A DNA stretch of 64,000 nucleotides from G965200765 sp965200765 (GTDB lineage: Bacteria > Pseudomonadota > Gammaproteobacteria > Arenicellales > JAJDZL01): NCBI GenBank assembly GCA_965200765.1, contig OZ241380.1, forward strand, positions 3,100,001-3,164,000, written 5' to 3'. The translations under genes and the position numbers were made by a program. Each line of letters opens with the position of its first letter. Position 1 is the first letter of the stretch. Shown here in pieces: positions 9,814 to 18,869 of the stretch. The notes under the pieces were generated by a model that was not told the origin of the DNA, did no database searches, and saw only the letters and a program-made list of their open reading frames with translations.

Positions 9814-10056
9814 CGATTTGCACTGCTACCAACAATCAACAAGTTCCAGTTAATTGTATGGGTGTTTTTTCAAGCAGACAAGCAAGAAGAGCCAGAAAAG
9901 AAAGTGTGCCTCCAGAGGTGTTTTGGGAGTGAATTGGGGTCGATAGAATTTCTGCTAATCGCCTAGGTTGTACTTCTTTGTCTGCCTCGGTTCCAATTGT
10001 TCAGCATCGGACCTTGAACAATTCCCATTAACACCCCTCAAGTACAATACGCTTCA

Positions 10057-10923
10057 TCAACTGAGTTCCTTTAGCGTGGCCATTAATTCTTCAATTGTCT
10101 CGTCTCCTGGCCATGTTCCAAAGATGTCTCTGATGTTGAATGATTGAGCGCGAATTTCCTCCGTTTTACTGAACAGTGGATGAATTTCCGGTAATTCTTC
10201 AAATAGCTCGTCTCCCTCCGAGCGAGCACAAATTTTTCTGGCTTCAATAATTCTTGGCTTGCCATCAACTTTGAAATGAACCATTCCCTCAATGGTTGCC
10301 GGTTTCCCCCAAAAATGGCGTAGATCTTCTATATCCAATGATTCTGGTTGCAATCTTCCAAAAATTTTTGAATTTGGGTCTATTGAGAGGTAAAAATATC
10401 GACCCTTGTAGTTGGTCTGGTCAAGTCGACCGCTCACAATGAAGGTTTGCGGTCTAGGTATTGATTGTTTTAGATTACTCAATTTCTGATATACCGTTTT
10501 GTTCCAAGTGAATTTACCACGCGCCAACCCCTGAGGTATTAGTTCAAGCCGGACTTCCCCTTTATGTGTGAGTCGCCCTAGCTTTCTCATCGCCTCAAGA
10601 ACATAACCATCGTAATATTCACCAGTTGAATTGTCATTCCCAGCATCTTCAATAGAATAAGCAACCAAATCTAGTGCTGTGTCTTCCAAGCCTGGAGGAT
10701 TTAGCCAAAAATCTTCCGGTGCAAAAATATTTTTTGTAGTATCTCGCAACAATGGAGCTTTGAATTGAATGACCGTAGAGCCTTGGGTCAGCCCTGTCAC
10801 AGTAAAATTTGTTGATTCAGCTAACCAACTTGGATTTCCACCTACACGACTACCGCTTCCGAATGAAAGCAATCGTGTAACACTCTCCGCAGTTTTGCAC
10901 AGTGTGAGTAAAATACTTGCCAA
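10057..10923 (-). CDS. conserved protein of unknown function, partner-type to the gene at 9424
   Basis: 288 residues from TTG at 10923. Conserved-looking blocks are NPSWLAESTNFTVTGL and GSTVIQFKAP in the N-terminal half. The C-terminal half has VSGRLDQTNYKGRYFYLSI followed by an OB-like module (LRHFWGKPATIEG). I recall large families with this two-part plan but no experimental function. Similarity clearly extends upstream of the TTG: about 24 further sense codons (ELETRSYQLKVKGLRAERGE) run back to a strong AGGAGG at 11009-11004, yet no ATG, GTG or TTG lies in frame there. Either an unusual start codon is used or the original start has been mutated. Confidence 0.6.
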   Translation of the reverse strand: MASILLTLCKTAESVTRLLSFGSGSRVGGNPSWLAESTNFTVTGLTQGSTVIQFKAPLLRDTTKNIFAPEDFWLNPPGLEDTALDLVAYSIEDAGNDNSTGEYYDGYVLEAMRKLGRLTHKGEVRLELIPQGLARGKFTWNKTVYQKLSNLKQSIPRPQTFIVSGRLDQTNYKGRYFYLSIDPNSKIFGRLQPESLDIEDLRHFWGKPATIEGMVHFKVDGKPRIIEARKICARSEGDELFEELPEIHPLFSKTEEIRAQSFNIRDIFGTWPGDETIEELMATLKELS

Positions 10924-11009
10924 TTCTTTCGAACTGATTTCTCCTCGCTCAGCCCGGAGTCCTTTAACTTTCAGTTGGTAACTTCTTGTTTCTAGTTCAG
11001 AATCCTCCT

Positions 11010-11591
11010 AGGTCAAAATCTCATTTGTTGATCACAGATTGATTAACAAATTGAAACAACGTTCTCCAGTGAATATAGCTACGTCACTCACACCAACCAT
11101 GAGTCTGTTGAGTTATTTCATGACACGACTGTCCAATTGTGTTGCTCACTCACTGTCCTCCAAAATCTTTGGGAATGATATACTTGGACACGGGCATATC
11201 GTTCTGAGCAGACAGCAAACACTACTTGTGAACTTCCTTACTCCCGTCCCCGCATCGTAGGGCCGCCATCCCGACACGCCGAGAACATGGAATATACAAT
11301 AACTGGAATATGGCGTAATGTCAACAAAATTTGTCCAATGAGTACTTCATTGTGGAAAATTTTTGAAGGCGAAGTAGCCGATTTGCTAGGCTTGACTAAG
11401 GTGTGAAGTCGGATTGAACGGCAATTCTGGGGCTTTGTCCCAAATTTTCCATACTACCGGCCGCTGAGGCTAGTCACCCAAAAACTTTCGAGACACAGGA
11501 GCTAAGGGCTACGACAAGCTTTTGCTTATACCAAGTAGGTAGTTTATATAATGAAACCGATTTAATCACTTTCAATGATGGAACTGTACCC
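11010..11591. other. gene-less stretch
   Basis: No supported gene. The part near 11330-11450 weakly resembles 40200-40270 (shared GATTTGC-type and GGATTGAA(C/A)GGCA landmarks), suggesting another old IS fragment. Confidence 0.35.
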
Positions 11592-12641
11592 ATGGCAAGG
11601 AGTGACCTTATCGTAGAATTGGTAAGGGCAGGCGTAAAAGGCGATGAAGATGCTGTTCGTACTGTAGCCGAAAAACTGGCCGCTGACGAAAGAGCAAAAC
11701 GCCACGGCGTTGTGGCAGAGAGAATTACCAAGGCACTGAATTCTGCTTCGCGACCAGCTGGAAGTGGAAATGGCAGAAACGGAGCATTGCGTGTACGTGA
11801 CGATAGCGGTGGGATTTCCAGGCGAGAGCCGAACCGGCAATTGGATGATCTTTATCTTGCCAAGAAAGTTCGCACAGCGCTCGACGAGTTCATTGAAGAG
11901 CAAAGGCGAGCTGATATCTTGCGCACACACGGTATTGAACCGCGGCATCATCTATTGCTAGTAGGTCCGCCGGGCAACGGAAAAACTTCACTTGCGGAAT
12001 GCATTGCGTACGAACTGGTTTTGCCGCTTTTTACGATACGCTATGAAACTGTGGTCACCAGTTATTTGGGAGAAACAGCTCAACGTCTCCGCAGAGTATT
12101 CGATTATGTTCGAACTGAACCTTGCGTACTATTTTTCGACGAGTTTGATGCAATTGGGAAGGAGCGGGGCGATCTGCATGAGACTGGCGAAATTAAACGA
12201 GTCGTGACAACCCTGTTGCTCCAGTTGGATGATTTACCGTCTTACTGCATACTGGTTGGTGCAACCAACCATCCCGAATTGCTCGATCGGGCCTCTTGGA
12301 GGCGATTTGAATTGTCATTGGAAATTTCCGCTCCGTCCAGTGATCAAATGACAACATACTTCGCGGATTGGTTGCGTACGCTTGGCCATGTTGGCCATAG
12401 TAGCAGGGCAACAGTGAATTCGCTTCGAAAACAAGTAAATCCAAGCAGTTTTTCCGAGGCGGAAGAATTTTTCAAGGGTATTCAACGTACGTTGATATTG
12501 AGCCAAGGCACCTGCTCAATTCAATCGATATTGAAAAACAAGGTACAAACTTGGGAAACTGGGAATTACAAATTTGATGGCTTGAATTCTGATGACAGAA
12601 AGGCCGATACGGCAAGTGACCGTCCTGGAATCTGTGATTGA
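11592..12641 (+). CDS. AAA+ ATPase, classic spastin/FtsH-like type, orphan
   Basis: 349 residues. After a charged N-terminal helix region come Walker A GPPGNGKTS (125-133), Walker B FFDEFD (181-186), sensor-1 Asn in GATNHPE (223-229) and a double arginine RRFE (237-240). All catalytic residues expected of an active AAA+ unfoldase-type ATPase are present. Close relatives are usually followed by a subtilisin-like serine protease gene, forming a two-gene module. No protease is present here: the DNA after about 12600 is an IS1595 fragment on the other strand. The last ~28 residues overlap that fragment, so the natural C-terminus may have been replaced. The partner was probably lost. Confidence 0.8.
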   Translation: MARSDLIVELVRAGVKGDEDAVRTVAEKLAADERAKRHGVVAERITKALNSASRPAGSGNGRNGALRVRDDSGGISRREPNRQLDDLYLAKKVRTALDEFIEEQRRADILRTHGIEPRHHLLLVGPPGNGKTSLAECIAYELVLPLFTIRYETVVTSYLGETAQRLRRVFDYVRTEPCVLFFDEFDAIGKERGDLHETGEIKRVVTTLLLQLDDLPSYCILVGATNHPELLDRASWRRFELSLEISAPSSDQMTTYFADWLRTLGHVGHSSRATVNSLRKQVNPSSFSEAEEFFKGIQRTLILSQGTCSIQSILKNKVQTWETGNYKFDGLNSDDRKADTASDRPGICD

Positions 12642-12780
12642 ATCGAGTTGCGAGCTCATCCACGTATTGCTGAAGAGATCTTCCGGAAACACTTTGACAG
12701 GTGCTGATGATGTTGTGTTTGAAGTTGTAGATGACCGTGTGTAGCGAAGGCCGCCGCTCATTCACCTCTTCAGGCGGCAT
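12600..12780 (-). mobile_element. IS1595-family transposase, C-terminal fragment
   Basis: Read on the minus strand, the translation contains SLHTVIYNFKHNIISTCQSV and LQQYVDELATRFNHRF. This is the end of IS1595-type transposases (target Asn/Lys helix, then LQ-Y-DEF-RFN-R). No N-terminal part is attached, so it is a relic. It overlaps the 3' end of the AAA ATPase gene. Confidence 0.65.
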
Positions 12781-12789
12781 GGCCTTCGC

Positions 12790-12970
12790 CGCATGCTGAT
12801 AATCAGCCCGTCGGCTTTCAACATGTGTATATCAGTAGTCTCCACGAAATTCTTCATCTCTCAGGGACCTCCCTGTGTCAGCAAAAAAATCCCTGAGCAT
12901 ACTGATAATGTCGATTTTTGGCACGCAACCTCGATGGCATGGTTGCGTGCCAAACTCTGAAACTGGGAAC
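12790..12970 (+). repeat. dispersed repeat, copy 2, with an 11-bp hairpin
   Basis: Second copy of the repeat at 8831-9012. Hairpin arms are 12920-12930 (GGCACGCAACC) and 12941-12951 with a 10-base loop. The second base pair of the stem is G-C here and A-T in copy 1, a compensatory change. A partial third match (GCGTGTCAAGCCCTGAAACT) lies at 50441. Confidence 0.6.
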
Positions 12971-13391
12971 TTTTACCGCGGAATACTCAGTACTTATTCA
13001 GGCAATCTGGTGCTAAAGCTGTACGAACACTTCTATCGCTAGGTCAGACCGATTCAGTCGCTACTCAACAGAATGCTGAACAAACATGTCTGATGTCAAG
13101 AGTGGTTGCATGAGTTTTTTGTATGTGAAAAGAAATGTTTCTTGGACACGCAGAATTCTTGCTCCACAAAGTCGCAAAAAATTACTGGTGGTCCACGAGG
13201 CAAGCTCGGATCTACCCTTCGCTATCCCATATTCAACCTTTAGTCGACTTGAATCGTCATAGCGAAGTGCCGGCATGGAATCAATTGCACAACAAATTGG
13301 ACAGAGTATAAGTCAGCAAGAGTTTTCATGCCTTGTGGGTGAGAAAATCGCGTATCATGTCTGTTTTCAACAATTAAAATTCGGAGGAGCC
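12971..13391. other. intergenic, no supported gene
   Basis: A frame enters the next gene from 13275, but its first 39 codons lack a ribosome binding site, so I treat this stretch as upstream DNA of the gene at 13392. Nothing else is recognisable. Confidence 0.35.
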
Positions 13392-13979
13392 ATGAAACCA
13401 AACAAGCCATCTCCCGAAGAGGTATCGAAGTACCTTAAGAAGTGGGCTGTGTTGCAAAAAAATGATTATGTGCCGAAGGAGAGCTATCTGATGGGACTGT
13501 TTTCTAAGTTTCCCAATAATGTTCGTTTAAGTGTTGTTTTGTTTAAAGCCAAGTCGCTGAACGAACGATACAAAACGAGAATTTCTTCATCACACATTGA
13601 ACTCGTAGCCAAGCACATAGTTGATCTGAGTATCGATCAGCGCCTCGCAAACCGGGATCTGACTCTTGTGAACGATATTGCCGACAACAAGAAGACCAAA
13701 AGAAATTACTCGTTTGCCGCTAAGTACTGCAGCTTTCATTATCCGGAGGGCTATCCAATCTATGATAGCATTGTAGATGAGGTGCTTCGGCACTTCAATC
13801 AGGAGGACGATTTCTCCTATTTCACAAAGGACAATCTCAAAGATTATCCGACTTTCCATGAAGTTCTAATGACGTTCATAAAGGTCTATGGACTGGAAAA
13901 ATTCAAACTCAAAGAGATTGACCACTACCTATGGCTGGTGGGCAAGGACCTGAAAGAGTGCAAGACTCAAGGTAAATGA
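13392..13979 (+). CDS. conserved protein of unknown function
   Basis: 195 residues from ATG 13392, chosen because GGAGGAG ends 3 bases upstream; an in-frame ATG at 13275 lacks one. Recognisable conserved blocks are VLFKAKSLNERYKTRI, HIVDLSIDQRL, NYSFAAKYCSFHYPE, YPIYDSIVDEVLRHF and IDHYLWLVGK. Proteins with these blocks occur sporadically in bacteria, often near restriction or defence genes. The all-helical plan recalls HhH-type DNA glycosylase folds, which is only a guess. There are no membrane segments. It stands alone, upstream of the helicase gene, with IS-like DNA on its left. Confidence 0.6.
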   Translation: MKPNKPSPEEVSKYLKKWAVLQKNDYVPKESYLMGLFSKFPNNVRLSVVLFKAKSLNERYKTRISSSHIELVAKHIVDLSIDQRLANRDLTLVNDIADNKKTKRNYSFAAKYCSFHYPEGYPIYDSIVDEVLRHFNQEDDFSYFTKDNLKDYPTFHEVLMTFIKVYGLEKFKLKEIDHYLWLVGKDLKECKTQGK

Positions 13980-14253
13980 AACTGGTGAATTTACCATACC
14001 GTTTTCAACTGTAAGAGCCTATATGGATTGACCTGTTCTGTGACTTGGAAGCATGATGTGCCTTCAGGTTCGGTAAACAACCAAAACGGCTAGCGCCACA
14101 GGAGACAGGTCATGAGTACAGCAAGGATTTTGCATGACTGGATGTGCATTAGCATACGAAATCGATGCTGGCTAGGGTTGGAAGAAAGATCATTCAAGCC
14201 GGAAAGTTACCAAAGCAATTGGAAGATGTAGTCAGCTAGTCTATAAATCTGGA
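13980..14253. promoter_or_regulatory. intergenic region before the helicase gene
   Basis: No gene. It must hold the helicase promoter, but I see no confident -35/-10 pair. Confidence 0.25.
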
Positions 14254-16167
14254 GTGGAGCCCCCGACAATTGTGAAACCTTGTGAATTCAACGACAATCA
14301 GCGTAAGGCAATAGAATGGGGCGATGGACCTCTAATGGTAGTGGCAGGTCGAGGTTCTGGAAAAACTCTTGTACTTACGCATCGTATTGTGCGCTTGCTA
14401 GAGCAAAGCCATGGAGACAACTACAAAATTCTAGTGTTGACGTTCACGAACAAAACGGCCGCTGAAATTCGTAGTCGGATTACTGAATTACTGCCAAATT
14501 CTGAACAAAGAATAAAGGTGACTACATATCACTCTTTTGCGGCGGACTTACTAAGACAGCACGGTCATCATATAAATATAAAGCCAGATTTTACAATTCT
14601 GCCGTATTATGCAGATCGAATTGCTGTAATGGACGATGCAATATTGGCGGTAAGCAACGGAAAAATAAACCGTTCTAGCAGTGATATTCTTCCCCTAATG
14701 ACCCAACTTGTTGATTACAACATCTCGCCCGAGCAGTCAATTCACTTTCTTGAAGGTAAATTCAGTGATGCTGAGTTGCTTGCGAGCATTTACGCGACCT
14801 ATCGTTCGTTAATGAACAAATCCAATATGCTGGACTATCCCACAATAATTGCAGAAACGCTTGAACTATTCAAGAAACTACCTGTAATAACAAAATTGAT
14901 CTATTCTATCTACCCGCATGTATGCGTAGACGAATGTCAAAAATTTAATTATGGACAATTCGAAGTTCTTCGCAATGTAGTAAATCCAGAGACGAAGAAT
15001 CTTTTTATAGCGGCAGATAGCAGTCAAATAATTTATCAGTGGAATGGTGTAAATTCAAATCTGCCTCGAGATTTGAATAGTGAATTCGGTATGAATGTGA
15101 TACTGCTGCCAGATAACTATCGATGTCCACCAGAGATTGTTGAATGTGCAAATAAACTTATATCCAATAGCACTGTCAATTATGGGAATATAGGTCTTTC
15201 GATTGCTCGTAGGTCAACAAAAATAACACAAATAGTTCGAGTTCAAAATTTCTCTAATTTTAATGAAGAGGTGAAGTGGGTTGCTGAAGACATCATGAAG
15301 CAACAATCAAAATCCCATGGCAGTTTTGTTGTTCTTGCACGTACGAATAGACTTCTTACTACCGCTGTCGAGGCATTGAATCGTTCTGGTGTTGGAGGAT
15401 TTACGGGAGTTCAAAAATTGGAGTTTGATAGTGAACCGATGAAGTGGCTACACAATATATTACACCTTGCAAATTCTAGAAACAACAAGGAGTATTTACG
15501 AATTGTTTGCGAGTCATTTAGTGCAATAGAAGAAGTCGATATTGATGTAGAAAGCATCGTTTCTCAAGCAAATGCAGAGAAACTTGATTTTCTTCGAGCT
15601 TGGAGGACGGAAATTCTAAATACCAATAATTTGTCTGACGCTGCTAGAAGTGTCGTAGGTATTTCACTAGTGAATTTGATCGATCATTTGAATTACGAGA
15701 CGTTTAGTGAAACCGCACTCGAGTGGCTTGACACAATATATTCTGTTTCCAAGTTTGAACAACAACTCAACGAATACGACGAAGAGAAGAAAACTTGGAT
15801 TGAACTAGAAACTGATTTTATAGTGAGCAATCAGAATTTATCCTTGAACAGCTTCCTACAGCAATTGGACCATCGCCCAAAGTACTCAACGCCACCTGAA
15901 AGTGCTGTACCCTGTTATACGATTCATTCATCTAAAGGAATGGAATTTGATCATGTCTATTTGATTGGCATGGTAGAAAATCATTTTCCGTGTTGGCAAG
16001 CAATCAACAAGGGTGAAGATAGTCAGGAGATGGTGGAAGAACGCAGGAACTGTTATGCGGCAATCACTCGAGCTCAGCAAATAGTTACTCTCACTCATTC
16101 AGAAGAAACAAAGGGAAGTATCACCGAGGCCTCTCGATTTTTACAAGAAATGGAGCTGTTAGAGTGA
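14254..16167 (+). CDS. UvrD/Rep-type superfamily 1 helicase
   Basis: 637 residues from GTG 14254, which overlaps its own GGAG; an alternative GTG lies at 14272. SF1A motifs in order: Walker A AGRGSGKT (31-38), motif Ia LTFTNKTAAEI (62-71), motif II VDECQ (225-229), motif III-like AADSSQIIYQW (254-263), motif V TIHSSKGMEFDHV (from 556) and motif VI EERRNCYAAITRA. Every catalytic position is present, though motif II reads DECQ rather than the usual DEFQ. It unwinds DNA 3' to 5' by family knowledge. A short standalone UvrD-like helicase in a defence island recalls GajB of Gabija. No GajA-type OLD nuclease is adjacent, the nearest OLD-like ATPase being convergent at 16518. Confidence 0.85.
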   Translation: MEPPTIVKPCEFNDNQRKAIEWGDGPLMVVAGRGSGKTLVLTHRIVRLLEQSHGDNYKILVLTFTNKTAAEIRSRITELLPNSEQRIKVTTYHSFAADLLRQHGHHINIKPDFTILPYYADRIAVMDDAILAVSNGKINRSSSDILPLMTQLVDYNISPEQSIHFLEGKFSDAELLASIYATYRSLMNKSNMLDYPTIIAETLELFKKLPVITKLIYSIYPHVCVDECQKFNYGQFEVLRNVVNPETKNLFIAADSSQIIYQWNGVNSNLPRDLNSEFGMNVILLPDNYRCPPEIVECANKLISNSTVNYGNIGLSIARRSTKITQIVRVQNFSNFNEEVKWVAEDIMKQQSKSHGSFVVLARTNRLLTTAVEALNRSGVGGFTGVQKLEFDSEPMKWLHNILHLANSRNNKEYLRIVCESFSAIEEVDIDVESIVSQANAEKLDFLRAWRTEILNTNNLSDAARSVVGISLVNLIDHLNYETFSETALEWLDTIYSVSKFEQQLNEYDEEKKTWIELETDFIVSNQNLSLNSFLQQLDHRPKYSTPPESAVPCYTIHSSKGMEFDHVYLIGMVENHFPCWQAINKGEDSQEMVEERRNCYAAITRAQQIVTLTHSEETKGSITEASRFLQEMELLE

Positions 16168-16449
16168 TTTGGCTGTTCTGGTTCGATGTATTGAAAAAGT
16201 AAAACTTTCATAAGGTGAAGGCAGGTACGATTCTATGCCGCGTACTGTCCTCGGTCGAATCTCTGCGTGTCAGTATCATCGCCTTCAATCGTGCAGACAT
16301 CATCGCTTGCAATATGAGCCGGCATCTAGGCTTTCCAATGCACCGACACGCGTCAGACTGCTCGGAACCGCAATAGAATAGTTCTGGAACAGACAAATTT
16401 CATCGAAGATTGTTCTGAAGACGTGCTACAGAGAGTTCGTCATCTTGAC
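16168..16449. other. IS-like debris between convergent genes
   Basis: No supported gene. This stretch has replaced the body of the TOPRIM gene whose first codons survive at 16450-16488. Confidence 0.4.
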
Positions 16450-16488
16450 TTACAAGAAAGCCATTGCTTTTGGTTCAAAGCTATTCAT
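16450..16488 (-). pseudogene. first codons of a deleted DUF3226 (TOPRIM) gene
   Basis: Thirty bases after the stop of the ATPase gene, an ATG opens a 12-residue frame (MNSFEPKAMAFL). The nucleotides ATGAATAGC-TTG-ACCA and the preceding junction match the start of the intact DUF3226 gene at 46922 (MNSVVPTIHS), which also lies 29 bases after its ATPase gene. The rest of the gene is gone. This is the scar of a lost TOPRIM partner. Confidence 0.6.
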
Positions 16489-16517
16489 TCTATTGTTCTG
16501 AGTCAATTTGCCAACAT

Positions 16518-18419
16518 TTATCTAATTTCAATATTGCTTTTGCCCGCTATTTCAATATCTTGTTGATCAAATTCATAAGAAATAATTTGTTTTCCATCAT
16601 CGAAGAGTCGAACAGCATTGATGCTAGAATACTCAGAATTCTCCAGAATATTTGAAATAGCTGTGATGCAATCGAAGCTATGTGTTGTAGCGAAAACTTG
16701 AACATTGAATTCCTTTGCCGTGTCGAATATCAACTTCCAGTAATTTTCTTGAATGGAATAATGTAATCCGTTCTCTACCCCATCAATAAACAAGAATCCG
16801 TTTTGGCTATTAATCATTGACAATACAGTACCGAACAACCTTATTGCTCCATCTCCAAGACTTGCTAATGGAATCGGTGTTGATTGGCTACGGATTTTAA
16901 CTAAAAATCGACGCCGATTTGATTTCTGAGGTTCGTTATTTCCAACTACTGCAAAACGCTCTGTTTGGACACCTAGTACTTTGGTGAAGGCATCAGCGAT
17001 CAACTCTTCGTACTCTGTTAGAGCAATAGTATACCACAAATTCGCCAAGTTATCCATATCGGAAATATGAGGTCCTAAAGTTTGGTACTTTATAGTGCTC
17101 AATTCTTTCACGTTAATTTTATAAGTCTCATGTAGCAAATCTTGAATTCTACCAAGCCGACGAACTTTTCGACTTTCTAAGAACTCCCAAGGTATCTTGT
17201 AGACACTAGTACCAAATGATATTTCGAGCGCTTTATTGTAATCTAATGAACCATCGCTAGAAAAATAGTTTTCCCAAATTGCCGCTTCTTTTGGAGATAA
17301 GGAAGTTTGACTTATTGTTAACTTCGGTGAATGGTTATTTGGACCTATTACTACCTCTGGTGATTCATTAGAATCACTACGATAAAACAAGGTAGTGAAA
17401 TCTGAAATGTGAACAGTATCAGCATTTTCGGTTTTTACAGATATAATTTCATCTCGTGCGCTCAAAATCCCCGAAAGTACATTAAACTGTCCGCGTTCTG
17501 CATACAACTGAATTGCTTCTATAACGGAAGTTTTACCAACACTGTTTTTACCGAAAAATATGGTTACTCGTTCTAATTCTGGAATAACTAATTCTCGAAA
17601 CCCTCTAAAACCTTTAATAACAAGGCTAGGAAGAAGTAGTGTATTTGAATCATTACATTCCGGAACAGGATCAGGTTCAAACTTTGACAAGGGAGTAGCA
17701 TCAAATTGATTATTGTTGTCATTACAATCGCATTGTGAATTCAATTTTTTCCTAGCGCATTGATAGTGCCAATTCTGTGTTCCTTTGACACCACATCTCA
17801 CGAATTCAACATCTCTGGAAAAGTTCCGAGACCCTTGTGATTTGAAGTAGACCACCCTCTTCCCTCGATAGTTTCGAGTTAACCAGCGAAACGGCCGAAT
17901 GTAACTCCTGATACCTATGAAGTTCAAAGTTTCGTCGCTGTTATTGTCCAAGTGATTAAAGTCTTTATCGTTGTAAGTATCGTCTTGACCCCTTCTCATG
18001 TATTCCTCAACATTTTGATTTGAAGAAAATGTCAAGTCATACATCGGGAGCAGAAAATCTGCGCGAACAATCCCCCAAGGAGCTGAGAATATGTAAACTC
18101 CATCCTTTCCATATTTTTCAGACTCCACAAGATCTCTGTATATTGGATTCTTGAACAGTTTGTAAGCTGGCAACAGATGCAAAGGATTGTAGCCATCGGA
18201 TTCGAACCTGTCGTTGTAGGAACTCAGCTTGTCTCGAAATGTCATAGTGTCGTCATAATAGCAATTGGGAGACACATAGCGTAAGTGTCCCCCTTTGGGT
18301 GCCAGTTGTGGATTGTCCACAAACATTACAGGCTTGCCATCTTTGTCTCGCATAAACCCGCGAAAGTTTCCACCCTTAACAGGGAACTTTGTGTTTGCAC
18401 ATGGAATGACAATTTTCAT
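16518..18419 (-). CDS. fusion of a YaaA/DUF6884-like domain with an OLD/PARIS-type ATPase
   Basis: 633 residues. Residues 1-240 form a domain with a PCANTKFP start, NPLHLLPAYKLF (78-89), FSAPWGIVRADF (111-122) and YDLTF (127-131), a pattern like the YaaA/DUF6884 group (SAxxGLVxPDxxIxxYD). After a Cys/Asn-rich linker (about 220-258), an ATPase starts at LLLPSLVIKGFRG (261). It has Walker A FGKNSVGKTS (289-298), a signature-like SLGDGAIRLF and a Walker B FLFIDGVENGLHYS. The ATPase half is clearly related to the standalone ATPase at 46952-48118, down to the C-terminal EFDQ(Q/R)DI motif. In that locus the gene is followed by a TOPRIM gene; here only a scar remains. The ATP-binding half looks intact. 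Confidence 0.8.
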   Translation of the reverse strand: MKIVIPCANTKFPVKGGNFRGFMRDKDGKPVMFVDNPQLAPKGGHLRYVSPNCYYDDTMTFRDKLSSYNDRFESDGYNPLHLLPAYKLFKNPIYRDLVESEKYGKDGVYIFSAPWGIVRADFLLPMYDLTFSSNQNVEEYMRRGQDDTYNDKDFNHLDNNSDETLNFIGIRSYIRPFRWLTRNYRGKRVVYFKSQGSRNFSRDVEFVRCGVKGTQNWHYQCARKKLNSQCDCNDNNNQFDATPLSKFEPDPVPECNDSNTLLLPSLVIKGFRGFRELVIPELERVTIFFGKNSVGKTSVIEAIQLYAERGQFNVLSGILSARDEIISVKTENADTVHISDFTTLFYRSDSNESPEVVIGPNNHSPKLTISQTSLSPKEAAIWENYFSSDGSLDYNKALEISFGTSVYKIPWEFLESRKVRRLGRIQDLLHETYKINVKELSTIKYQTLGPHISDMDNLANLWYTIALTEYEELIADAFTKVLGVQTERFAVVGNNEPQKSNRRRFLVKIRSQSTPIPLASLGDGAIRLFGTVLSMINSQNGFLFIDGVENGLHYSIQENYWKLIFDTAKEFNVQVFATTHSFDCITAISNILENSEYSSINAVRLFDDGKQIISYEFDQQDIEIAGKSNIEIR

Positions 18420-18869
18420 AATTTGTAGATTACCTCTTTGATTTGTTTTCAGTGTTCTTGACTCTTGGCTTCTGTTAAAAAACCAAGCGAAAGGTGTGAA
18501 AGATATGACCTGCTGTGGTTTCTGCTAATACAGTGGTATGTAAAACCATCACTCAGCAGGTGACATCATGGATAACAACAATATACACTCGAAACAGCCT
18601 AAAATCAACTTTGATGTGACCAACACGCTTTTGACCGCGTATACAGGATGGGTGTTTCGGAGTATATAGGTGACAGCCCGAGCTGGTAGCAATAGCCGGT
18701 GACACTGGTGTGCCTAGTCCGGGCTTTGCCTACTGTACTGGTCTTGGGGAAGGGGCTAAATGCGGTCCTGCCTGATGCTGGCCGTTTCAGGACGATCCGG
18801 CGAATGCTTTCACACTGTCAATGTAGTAAAGCGAATCATGAAATATAAAATCCAAGGGTGAAGGAGATA
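18420..18869 (+). mobile_element. IS1380-like left-end remnant and spacer
   Basis: At 18568 a short frame reads MDNNNIHSKQPKINFDV then TNTLLTAYTGW, the N-terminus typical of IS1380-family transposases (K-x-x-F-D-V-x-N-T-x-L-T-A), before it breaks at 18670. The following GAGCTGGTAGC...GACACTGGT stretch resembles 32530-32620. No other gene is present. Confidence 0.5.

Noticed and set aside
12785..13270. Upstream-extended start at 13275 for the protein at 13392
   Set aside because: There is no ribosome binding site at 13275, whereas GGAGGAG directly precedes the ATG at 13392.
14254..18419. Gabija system formed by the UvrD-like helicase and the neighbouring ATPase
   Set aside because: The genes are convergent rather than co-directional. 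The ATPase lacks a fused TOPRIM nuclease, and its N-terminal YaaA-like domain is foreign to GajA.
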